DNA of 64,000 nucleotides from Romanomermis culicivorax (Eukaryota > Nematoda > Enoplea > Mermithida > Mermithidae). The stretch covers positions 434,001-498,000 of the forward strand of contig CAWUHX010000149.1 of assembly GCA_963922205.1 (NCBI GenBank). The letters run 5' to 3'. The notes beneath the pieces are model-generated. The model was not told where the DNA came from and did not search any database. It worked only from the letters and a program-made list of their open reading frames with translations. This document shows positions 45,201-54,592 of the stretch, piece after piece; within the stretch, counting starts at the first letter, position 1, and every line of letters starts with the position of its first letter. The position numbers and the translations under genes are program-made.

Positions 45201-48200
45201 AAGCAACTAATCAACCAATCTGGGAAACAACAGACCAACTGATCTGGGAAGCATAAATAAAACTGACCTGCGAAGCAAACAATCAAATTGGGAAACAATC
45301 AATCAAGTGATCTGGAAAGCAACCAGCAAGCTGACCTGGAAAGCAACCAATCACCAACCAATTTGGAAAAAACCAACCAACTTATTGGGAAAGCAACCAA
45401 TCAACCAATCTGGGAAACAACAGACCAACTGATCTGGGAAGCATAAATAAAACTGACCTGCGAAGCAAACAATCAAATTGGGAAACAATCAATCAAGTGA
45501 TCTGGAAAGCAACCAGCAAGCTGACCTGGAAAGCAATCAATCACCTGATATATATGAAGCAACCCACGAATCTAAGAAACATCCAGCCAACAAATACAGG
45601 AATCAACAAACCAACCAATCTAGATTCAACCAACCAACTGATCTGGGAAACAACCAACTGGTATGGGAAACTACCAACCAACTGGTCTGGAAAGCAACCA
45701 ACTAACCAATCTGAGAAACAATCAACCAAGTGATCTGGAAAGCAACCAGCAAACTGATCTGGAAAGCAACCAACCACCTGATATATAGGAAGCAACCAAC
45801 GAATATAGGAAATATTCAACCAAAAAATCCAGTCAACTAATCAACTGATGTACGAAGCAACCAACTGATTTGGGAAACTAACGACCAACTGATATGGGAA
45901 ACTACCAAGCAACTGATTTGGGAAACTACCAACCAACTGATCTGGGAAGCAAACGACCAATTTATGAAACAACCTATCAATCTAGGAGTCAAACAACTAA
46001 ACAGTGAGGCAACCAAAAAGCTTAGGAAACAGTCAATCAGGGAGTCAACCAAAAAAAATTGGGTAGAACCAAGCAATTCGAGAGTTGAACTTGACAAACA
46101 GCCAATAAAGCCAACCAGGGAGAAAACAACAAACTAATCATGGAGTCAGCAACCATCATCAAACAAATTTAAGAAACTATTAACTAATTTAATATTAAAG
46201 TGTAAAATTGGCCAAGATACTGATGAATATGTGACTATACTTTGTGCGTCGCTGTAGACCTATCGTACTCATGAAGCCACCATAATATAAACCTCTGGGA
46301 CCTTATGCAGCGAGCAAAAAAAAGTCATGCTGGGCGTGGTAAAAGTACTTAATACCTTTACCGTATAAGATTTTGCCCCTATCTAGATTTTCGATCTTGG
46401 GGACATCTGGCATCAATCAATCAGTTATTAACCCGGGGTCCTTGTTCTGGAGAATTAAAGCATAAGGAGCACAATACAAATGTATTCAAGAGGAAAAAAA
46501 CAAATACGATGAGAATAAGAAAACAGAATGAACCCGAACCAGAAATACGTGCATATCGTTTTTTTCGTCAAAACAGTGTTTTTGGTGGCAAAAACAAATT
46601 TTGAGAGTTCAGAATTGCATAGGCGCATTTTTACGAAACTATCTGGCGCTTCGCACAAAGTATGATTCAAATGGTTATTCAGTATTTTTTTTGTATGAGA
46701 CGGATATTTTTGACTCCACACAAAATTTTGTTGACATTTTTGTACAGAGCACAGACAGTTTCGGCATATACTGGCCTAAAAACACTTTTCCATGCTCTAA
46801 AACTAGTAAAACACCAAGAAATTTTCGAGCGTTTCGCGCCCGATTGTATTTCATAGTTACTCGGATTGGTTTATCGAAGCAATCTTTGCAGATGCGTATG
46901 CAGAGTGCAAACAATGTAACTGTATCGGTATTGGTTACAGCTACTTCTTTACCAATATTTATAAACAGGTCATATGATCTCGATTTTAAATGGAGGAAAA
47001 TCCGTGTTCAACGGTTTAAACAATATGAATTCTAAGCTTTCTAACATTCTGCATGAGAAGCTTATTACAATAAGAAATTTGTATTTTTCAATATCGTATC
47101 TTATATGTACGTGCCTGCTATAAAGAGCATAAATTCAAGTGTGAGAAAATTTCCTCTGGAACCTGAACAAAATTTCGTTCATGAAATGATTTGGATTTTT
47201 CATATGTACAAAAAAGAAAGCCAAAAAAAGTTTCTGCACTGCGGGTTTTCTCCTGTTACCACTGTTTTTTCCCCCGGGCCTTTTACCCAAGTAGGGAAAG
47301 GGGCCAAAATTTTTTACACATTTTCCCCCAGCCTTTTTTCGCTTAAAAATGCTCGTAGACGCTTTATTAATGTGTTTTTGAGCTTTATCAAACCTTCTGG
47401 TGTTTTTAGAGCCGTTAATTCATTGAAATTGAGGAAAAATTGTAATTTTCGAGTTTGATCGAAGTCTAATCTATAAGCATTGTGGAACAAATTTTCCAAC
47501 AAACTACCCAAGAGCATAATGACTTTGAATTACATGAGAAATCGACGGTTATCCAAGTCCTCTATAATGAAAAATGAGAGCGCCCAAAAGATGTTAATGT
47601 TTCCGGCGCGAAGCGCCAGGAAAGCTTTTTGGGTGCGACGCTGAAAAATCAATTTTCCGAACATTCATTTCAAGAATTAGATTCGAATTTTGTCGTAATT
47701 TCTAAAATTGTATTACTTAAAAAATTTCAAAACAGTAATTTATTCGAAAACACTCATGAACTTGGCTGAAAAGATTTGATGAGTAAATTCATTATCGGGT
47801 CGGAAAATTTTTCCGACGCTGCGCGCCGGAAACAAGGTTATGCCGGCAGTCGAAAATTGGAATTTTTGCGCTTTAGATTGTTGTTGATTTTGCTGTATTC
47901 AGCGCTATCTGACCTAAAATTCAAAATCTTTACTTTCGCCTTAATTTACACAAATTACTGACTAATGGAAGAATAGAATGCAAAACATGCTCGAAAGCGT
48001 GCATATAAAAGACCATTGGGCATTTTAGAGTGAAAAAGCATTTATGAACAATATTGAAACAACCTTTTTGAAAAATTACAACAAACCTAAATAAATTTGG
48101 CTCGGGTAGCTACGTACAAAATTTGCTTTGCCGAGGTATGCCTATGGCCAGCCCATTTTTGCCATAAGATTAGAAAATCTTGGAGAGGATTCTTAATTAT

Positions 48201-51200
48201 GCATCCCAAAATAGCTCGGAAGTGACTTTCGGAAAGCCCCAAAACATTGCCAAGAAAAAAAATATATATATTTGATGAATGGTTAAAATCTCAAATTTTA
48301 TAGCTCTTTTCCTCGGAGGAGAATTATACAATACACTGCTGCACTGTCGTACACAAACAATCTTTTAGGAAGTTATTCAAGTGCATCGGGATGAAAATGA
48401 AGCATCAGTTTGATTCAGAATATAATTTGGAAGGCCCAAAACCACATTTTTTGGCGCTGGGCGGCGGTCATACTCATAAAAGATCTTATTTTATAAATCA
48501 TGCACAATCCCCTGAAAACCTTTGAAATGCATCGAGGAACCTTTTGCCGTTTTTTTAACTTTTTTTTTGCACGAGCTCTTTTGCACGATGCAAAAAAATC
48601 ACCAAAAAAGTTTCGAAAAATTTTTTTGTACTATAAGCAGGTTTTTTTTTTGTACAACATGAGATAATACGGTTGGGATGATTAAAACTGTTATACATTA
48701 AATGATAGGTGAAGGTAGACATTCTGAATGCCGCCTCTGGGCTATGTAATACATACTAATGATTATTAAAGCTATAACCCGCGCGAAGCGCCGGAAAATT
48801 TTGAGATTATTACCTTCTAAAATGCATCAAGTTGATGTGTTGATCTTTCTCAAAAAATGTATGAAGGAGAAATGGGGATCTTCTTTCATTAAATACAATG
48901 ATAATTGAAGATCGCCAATTAGACATGAAGTAATACGTTTAAGACAATGAAAACTATTAAAAATTAGTGATAAGTGAAGATAGACATGCTAAAAGTCGGG
49001 CCTGAGCTTGACAATAAATAATAATGATTATTAAAGTTTCAACCGGCGCGAAGCGCCGGAAAATTTTGAAATTTGGGTCCACTAAAATGTATCTTTTCTA
49101 TATGAAAACACCAAATTTTTTTTCGCAATTGATAAATATTTTTTTGCACGGTGCAAAAAATCTGAAAAAAAAGTTTTACACGAGCAGAAAAAGTTTTGCA
49201 CAGTGCAAAAAAAACACTGGGTCTAAGTACCACAAAGTCGCATCATATAGATTCTTAGCATATCAACTAGCCGCTACTTAGACAAAAATATGTATTTTTT
49301 AAGGTAGACTAAGCACAGGCTAGTTTTAACATACGTCCCTTGAACTTTGCAAATAGAAAATTTCGTCTGAGAACCGGAATGGACCGTAAATGTAATTAGG
49401 GGGGAAGTACCATAAGAAACCCCACATGAATCGTAGGCCATATGGCCAGCCATACATGTAATTGGGTGGAAGTGCTATAGGATAGGAAACCCTCCCCAGA
49501 AATCTTCGGCCATATGGCTAGCTACTGGACAACCCCAGGATTTTCCAATCGTATGGCTAGCCGTATGGTAGTCGTAGGGAACCCCATACTTTCGGCCGGA
49601 AAAATAATAAAAAATGTCAATTTTTTGACGAAAAATGTCGATTTTTGAACAAAAATGGTCAGAAACATCAATTTTCTCGGCGCCATAAATACATTTTTTA
49701 TGGTTTTTAGACAAAAATTATGTAAAATTAAATTTGGAACCGTTTTTCGAACTTTTTTCGGACTCTTTTTTTCGGTTCACCAAAAATCTTTCAAGAACAT
49801 CTAGTGTTTCAGGATTTGTAGTCCCTAAATGGGATTTAAGCAACCAAAAACACAATTGTATTTAGATGAAAATGGGAATTTTTTATCGAATGATGGTGAC
49901 CTCATTCGAAAATCAATAGAATATGATCCGGTTAGCTCACCATCAGTTCATCACAAACATAAAATCAGCAATTTTATACTGAAATGTTTGAGAAATCATT
50001 CATAACTGTTGAAATGGAGTATATCATAGCTCCATAGTAACTCATAATATATGGGCAGAGAAATACCGATCACTTTTTTCGGGATCGGAATCCCGAGCGG
50101 ACCCTATCCGCGACCATCTAAAAAGTTCTTGACTATGCACGTGCTTATTCCCAATTTTATAAAAACGGAAACGTTATGTTTTTCATTGAAACTGAATTTT
50201 TGATTTGCAGTTCCGGCTTTTCGCATTATTTTTCATCGTTTTTGGCCACATTTTCGAACGTTTTCTACAACACGCCCGGCCTTGGTCGTCCAACGATCCC
50301 TCCCATTCAGGTACCCATTAATCAGTCCTTCAAACTCCAAGAGCTGTTACATTTGGTAAGATTTTGATTTTTCCCCAACAATTTGGATCAAATTTATGTT
50401 TTTTTCCAAAAAATTAAAAAAAAATTTTCTGCAGCCATCTGATATTCAAGCGTACTGTTTCAGTCATTAAACTGAACTAAGTTCGATTTTATTCTCAGAC
50501 TGTTGGCATCAAGCATGAAGGTTGAAAAACACAAAATCATTAAAAGATTTGGATTTCTGGGAGTTCAACATGAATTTTCAGATTCATGACTTTTATATTT
50601 AAGTTGTTTAAGTTGTGAGTACAAGCTCTAAAAAAATATCTTACCTTTATCGCTTCTAATTTTTTGAAGTAATTGTAGATCACGCTCAATTTCCGTCCCA
50701 ACGAACCAATTTGACTGGCAGAGTCAGCAGGTTCGATGACAGTGCGATCGTCTTCTTCCTGAAAATAACAAGAAGGCTAAATAATGATATGCTTTGAAGA
50801 ATAGCAGTCTAATAAATATTCATGAAGGTTTCTTATTGTTTAACAGCAATAGCACAAAAATCACAAGATCATCTGGTATATATACTGTAAAGGATACCAT
50901 GACTGACAACACGATTTTATAGAATTCAAAAATTGGGCAACGGAACATATAAAGAAAACGAAGATAAAAACAATAAAAATTAACTAATTCGAAAAACAAT
51001 GAATAGAAGGCACGTTCTTCCACCCGATAAACAGGATCTAGTTTTCTGGAATGATTTATCAGCTTCAATATTAAACAGCTGACGAGTAGTGACGTCACAT
51101 CCGTGGAAACAAATTGAGGAAAATGGTCTTACGGCCAATTGCTTTAATCGCTCCGGCGTTAGAGTATCATCAATCTGGTCGCATATAAAGTCGGGAACAT

Positions 51201-52569
51201 CTGAAAGCCAAGCCGTGACGAAGTCCTTGTAACAGAAAAAGAAAGTAGTACGGGCTAGTTATGCTCCTCAATGTTCACCAGTATAATGCATTTTAAACGC
51301 TTGTGTGCACAGGCAGGTGAACCAAAAATAAGATAAGATAGCAGCATACATGTCATTAATAAATATCTGCCAGCCTATTCAAATCACCTATACTGACATA
51401 GACAAAAAAAAGTAACTTTGCACTTCTTCAAGCCAAAAAAACACATGTCAAATACCGTTTCGTAAGTCGACATATTCACGACCAAATATCGACGCAATTA
51501 CTAAAACTTCATTTCATTATTTAAAATATGATGTAGTACTTCTTATCAATTCACACAAATTAACTAAAAAACGACTACTACCACTGCTTCTTTTTACAGA
51601 AAAACATTTTTGGCTTCGTGCGAAGATTTTTTTGGTAATCTTTGTACAAAGTACAAGAAGATTTTATCGACATTATCTGGTCAGAAAATGCTTCTCCAGG
51701 CTCTAGTATCAGAAAACACAGTTAAATTTTCCGGCGCTTTGCGCCGGATTTTATTTTATTATTCTTAGCAATGGTCTATCCACTATTTTTCTAAAAATCA
51801 TGCTCTCCGGAGAAATAATTTCTGGAAAAGTTAAAGAAATGTTGGTGGTCTTGTATGGAAAAGACAAATTTCGGTTCATTTCAGAAGGTCAAAATCTATC
51901 TTTCCGACTTTTTTGTAACTATTATTTCAAATATGAATCCGAGTTTGAATTCGGAAGCATCGTGGAAATAATTTTCAGAAACTTCAGGTTTAACCTGAAG
52001 TTTTCAAATTTATGAGAGTATGAGTATATTTTCTTGATCTGTAAAATGATTATGAAAGACATGAAATCGAGTGCTATCAGGAAGAAGGTTTGTGTGGAAA
52101 TAAACGAAAGGTCGCGTTTTTTTGAGTGTACAAAAAAAATTTTCTTCGTACAAAGAATTTTTGGCCGATCATTGTACAGGTAAAAAGAGGCTTGTACAAA
52201 AAAACAGTGACTAATACAGGTAGGTAAAAAACACTACAGACTTGGAACAATGAAGTATTTATTTGAATTGGATATAATTTTTGAAACGCTTGATAACGAA
52301 AACTTTTGGAAATTGCAAAGCTCAGCAGATCCCCACATTTATGGCAGGGAGTCAAGTGTCTCACAAGTAATCAATTTGTCACCCTGATGAGTACTGCTTA
52401 CAAAATAAATTATATCGAAATCTTAAATAAGTGAAGTTGTCTTTGCAGTAATCTGATCATGCGCTAAGATATTATACTATTTAAAGTCATTAAATACCTT
52501 ATTGCCGTCAAGATATTTCGAAATCCATTCGCGCAATTTTTTCATCTCATCATTCGTAATAGTATTCAT
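39244..52569 (-). CDS. Histone-fold domain protein (NF-Y/CHRAC-like), seven coding exons
   Basis: The exons on the minus strand are 52569-52498, 51225-51133, 50758-50645, 40807-40490, 40025-39914, 39849-39570 and 39304-39244, together 1,050 nt (349 aa plus stop). The first three and the last four groups are each well supported by consensus GT-AG sites and in-frame joining. Joining them across 40808-50644 rests on matching phase 0, so they could be two genes, or exons could be missing. The N-terminus has KLREWISKYL and WLSDVPDFICDQIDD. The middle is Lys/Arg-rich (KASKLSSAKRKVVEEKSA). The C-terminal 90 residues, from RVIFLPSSCIKTIISKFAPD through AASIIYLEKIIRKAEELA to DYVVSKDMNEVY, have the helix pattern of CBF/NF-Y-type histone folds as in CHRAC or Pol-epsilon small subunits. 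That suggests chromatin or DNA-replication work; the exact family is not recognised. An alternative stop lies at 39568-39566, overlapping the last donor. Confidence 0.6.
40920..41380. repeat. GAGCC and TGTAC word repeats in the histone-fold gene intron
   Basis: GAGCCAAATGGCTCC and AAGGAGCC words (40938-40976) are followed by a TGTAC cluster (41128-41230: 'catgtataaag', 'ttgtacac', 'tgtgtatttttgcac'). These are the subterminal words of the AGCCAATTGGCT and TGTAC families. A degraded GGCGC word lies at about 41329. No boundaries were resolved. Confidence 0.4.
43380..43690. repeat. G-rich repeat fragment joined to a CAGATGTCCCC MITE end
   Basis: The left part repeats the pattern seen at 8720-8865. 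At 43596 begins CAGATGTCCCCAAGG followed by 'aggtaggggtaaaatcgtatacgg'. The same order appears reverse-complemented at 46325-46412. These are fragments of a hAT-type MITE related to 18163-18342. ORFs across it are frame shadows. Confidence 0.5.
44340..44608. repeat. Left part of a palindrome-rich repeat split by the 44609-48140 element
   Basis: It contains GCGCGAAGCATCG, 'ttttttgttcaaaaat' and 'catggggttcctatggcc', parallel to the units at 13084-13880. The same unit resumes at 48141 ('cctatggccagcccattttt', 'ttagaaaatcttggagaggatt'), directly showing insertion of the element between them. Confidence 0.65.
44819..46200. repeat. CAACCAACTGATCTGGGAAG minisatellite
   Basis: About 1.4 kb of a degenerate unit of about 16-24 bp, best described as CAACCAACTGATCTGGGAAG with many variants. 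A higher-order duplication of 190 bp is present (about 45171 onward repeated from 45361). Long minus-strand ORFs here (repeated Ser-Gln-Ile-Ser-Trp-Leu-Val) only mirror the DNA repeat. A reverse-complement relative is at 37080-37330. Confidence 0.9.
46325..46412. repeat. hAT-type MITE fragment
   Basis: The reverse complement of 43596-43680: it ends CTTGGGGACATCTG and contains 'accgtataagattttgcccctat'. It lies inside the 44609-48140 element. Confidence 0.6.
48500..49214. repeat. Repeats with GGCGC hairpins and GCAC/GTGC words
   Basis: Two hairpins (48780-48795 and 49046-49061) each follow 'aatgattattaaag'. The body 48830-49000 matches 57570-57740. The segment 49046-49214 is one element end built on TTTTTTGCAC/GTGCAAAAA words (49135-49205) and closing AAAAAAAACACTG. 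An inverted word cluster of the same type at 48570-48660 may be the partner end of a neighbouring copy. Confidence 0.6.
49395..49800. repeat. Palindrome-rich repeat (CCATATGGCTAGCC words), inverted copy
   Basis: This is the reverse complement of the 13084-type unit. 'ggccatatggctagc' and 'accccaggattttccaatc' are followed by 'gtatggctagccgtatggta', 'gaaccccatactttcggcc' and 'gaaccgtttttcgaac'. It sits in the long intron assigned to the histone-fold gene. Confidence 0.6.
50211..50357 (+). other. Orphan exon-like segment on the plus strand
   Basis: A TTTTTGATTTGCAG acceptor precedes, and a TTG-GTAAGA donor follows, an open frame reading SGFSHYFSSFLATFSNVF and then YNTPGLGRPTIPPIQVPI. Its composition is less AT-rich than its surroundings. 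No adjoining exons were recognised, and I do not recognise the protein. It may be a captured gene fragment or chance. Confidence 0.3.
51582..52209. mobile_element. hAT-like element, TGTAC word, 628 bp
   Basis: The left end CACTGCTTCTTTTTAC and right end GTACAAAAAAACAGTG have flanks actactac (51574-51581) and actaatac (52210-52217), a 7/8 match. From 51660 to the right end it is collinear with 31912-32466 and shares the GGCGC hairpin (51731). TGTAC words are dense at 52125-52200. It sits in intron 1 of the histone-fold gene. Confidence 0.8.
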
Positions 52570-52885
52570 GTTTCAGCTGATAAAATCTGAAATAGAATGA
52601 AAGAGCGAATACCTTCCATTTCAGCGTATTAAGATATTACGAACATCAATATTTGAAAATGTTCAAATGGGACTGAAATCGAGAAAACAGTTTTAGAATA
52701 TGTCCATCATCGGTGCTAGGAAATGTAAATAAGGTAAGTAATGCTTTTATGGGGCATGCTTTGTATAACATATATTTTATTGCACATTATAGAAACGTGA
52801 CAGACTCACTTTGAAGACCACACAAAAACGCAATAAGCGGATTTGGATCCTGCACAGTCCAATCCCGATAATGAAGACCCGGGAC

Positions 52886-53806
52886 CAGGGTTTTATTTTT
52901 CATTTTTTCTCCACAGGCCAATTGGCTCCAAAGATAAAAATTTTACAGGCCAATTCGAATTTCAATGAGTCAAAACTGAAATATTTTTAAATGAATGTGG
53001 CAGTAAAAAAACAGTTTTTTCAACAAATTTTTTCAAAAACACACTTAAAAAACACAGTAGAAGCTCATATAAACAGATCGAGCATTTCGAATACATTTTC
53101 GATCACACATAAAATAGTAAGGCTCACATATCAGATCAGTTGTTATTCAATCAATGATATGTATTACAATTTCAGTTAAAATATTAAATCTTATAGTGAG
53201 GCACTACATGTTTCTTTGTCTATTCTTCATCTAATTAAGCGAAATGCTCAAGCTACAACGTATGCAACTATTTTGTTGTATACTGATAGCAGCTTTTACG
53301 AGAAATAATTGAGCATTAGCATAATTCCACCAAGAACAGGCGAGACCGATTTTGCAACAACCATTTTAGCTGTTTCGAATTTCTGACACCTCTTTGGTGC
53401 CTGTACAAGACTTTTTTACATAGGTCATGCGACATCACTTTCTTGATTCGACCAAAATGCAATAGTTCTATATAGTTTTGGACGGTTTGAACTCTTAAAA
53501 ATCAGAATCAAATCAATGTTTCATGTCTTTAAGCTCTCATTGTTGTGTAAATGAACGTTTCGTGCAACATATCTGATACATATACAACTACAGCATCACA
53601 GAATGATATTTAAAACATAAGATATGTGCAGATGATATAATTCCGCGAAGCAGCGATAGTTTTTTAAATTCGAAGCTGAAACAACCTTAATTATGCCAAA
53701 ATTCCGAAATTTTTGCAAGCCAATTTGGCTTGTGCCGCTAAATTTTTAGGAGCCAATCAAAATTTTAGGAGCCATGGCTCCCAGTTGGCCTGAAAATAAA
53801 ACCCTG
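52886..53806. mobile_element. Probable hAT-like element, AGCCAATTGGCT word
   Basis: The left end CAGGGTTTTATTTTTCA and right end TGAAAATAAAACCCTG are almost perfect inverted repeats. Subterminal GGCCAATTGGCT (52917) and AGCCAATTTGGCTTG (53719) words match those of 9872-11312. The flanking 8-mers do not match, so the target duplication is lost or the ends are rearranged. It lies about 320 bp upstream of the histone-fold gene ATG. Confidence 0.65.
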
Positions 53807-53889
53807 TGTCGGCTCGGATCGCAAACAACATTTCGAAAATTGTTAACTATCGATTCCTCATACTCAAAGTCATTATGTTGTTGGCTAGT

Positions 53890-54592
53890 TTGCTGGAAAA
53901 TTTGTCCCTTAATGCTTGTAGATAAGATTTCGAACTGGAAAATTTCAATTTTCCTCAATTTTGATGAATTTAAAAACACCAGAAGGTTTGAAAAAGCTCA
54001 AAAACGCTTAAACAAAGCGTCTATGAGCATTTCAAAGCGAAAAAACGACTCGAGGAAAATAGGGAAAAAATTTCGACCCGTTACCCCATTTGCGGAAAAC
54101 ACCCGGGTGGGGAAAACAGTGGCAAGAACTGTCATCAATTTGATTGATCGAAAAAATGCAGTTAACTGCTTTCTAACCATAGGTCTAGATTGTATATCTC
54201 GCTACAGCAACCGTCTAATAATAGCTACCGTCCCACTATATCCAACGTGTCACTATAGGAAAGAGGTCAAAATTTTTTTTTCGTCTTAAAATCCTGGTTT
54301 TTTCGCTTGAAAATGCTCATCAACACTTTAAGTGTTTTTGAGCTTTTTAAAGCATTCTGATAATCATTCTGATCATATATCTCAAAAATTAGATTTAAAT
54401 TTTGTGTTCATAAATCGTGATTTCTAGAAATTCATCAATCGAAAAATTTTAAAACCATCAATTTGTTCGTAACCTTTCATAAATTTGGCCGAAAAGCTAT
54501 GAGTCAGAAGTATAGAAATTTTCCAAAAATATTTCCATGAAGCTTTTGAATTGAATTTACGTTAAGAAAGGAACAAACGCTTCCAAAAAAAT
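53890..54592. repeat. Shared repeat bodies flanking a LINE insertion
   Basis: 53930-54120 carries the 'aaaaagctcaaaaacgc' body with CCCGGGTGGGG words and a GAAAACAGTG end. 54285-54592 matches 58200-58500 and 17460-17745. At about 54592 ('aacaaacgcttcc') the match breaks and resumes at about 57565, which brackets the LINE between them. Confidence 0.6.

Larger units (their letters stand above)
44609..48140. mobile_element. 3.5-kb element carrying a minisatellite
   Basis: The left end CATACCTGGGCAATGCC and right end TTTGCCGAGGTATG are inverted complements in their outer part. A perfect 8-bp duplication cctatggc flanks them (44601-44608 and 48141-48148). Subterminal CGGGTAGC/GGCTCGGGTAGC words lie inside both ends. 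The interior holds the 44819-46200 array and several other repeat fragments (a MITE end at 46325-46412, GGCGC words at 46818, 47604 and 47812). No transposase. Confidence 0.78.

Noticed and set aside
44670-45819. Minus-strand ORFs encoding a repeated Ser-Gln-Ile-Ser-Trp-Leu-Val peptide
   Set aside because: The peptide repeat is the direct translation of the CAACCAACTGATCTGGG minisatellite. Plus-strand frames are also open, and there is no start context or conserved domain.
44819-46200. Possible CRISPR array because of regularly spaced repeats
   Set aside because: Units are degenerate and contiguous without unique spacers, and the genome is eukaryotic.
53774-54289. 171-codon plus-strand ORF
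   Set aside because: It begins inside the right end of a TIR-bounded element and continues through a repeat body found elsewhere without an open frame.
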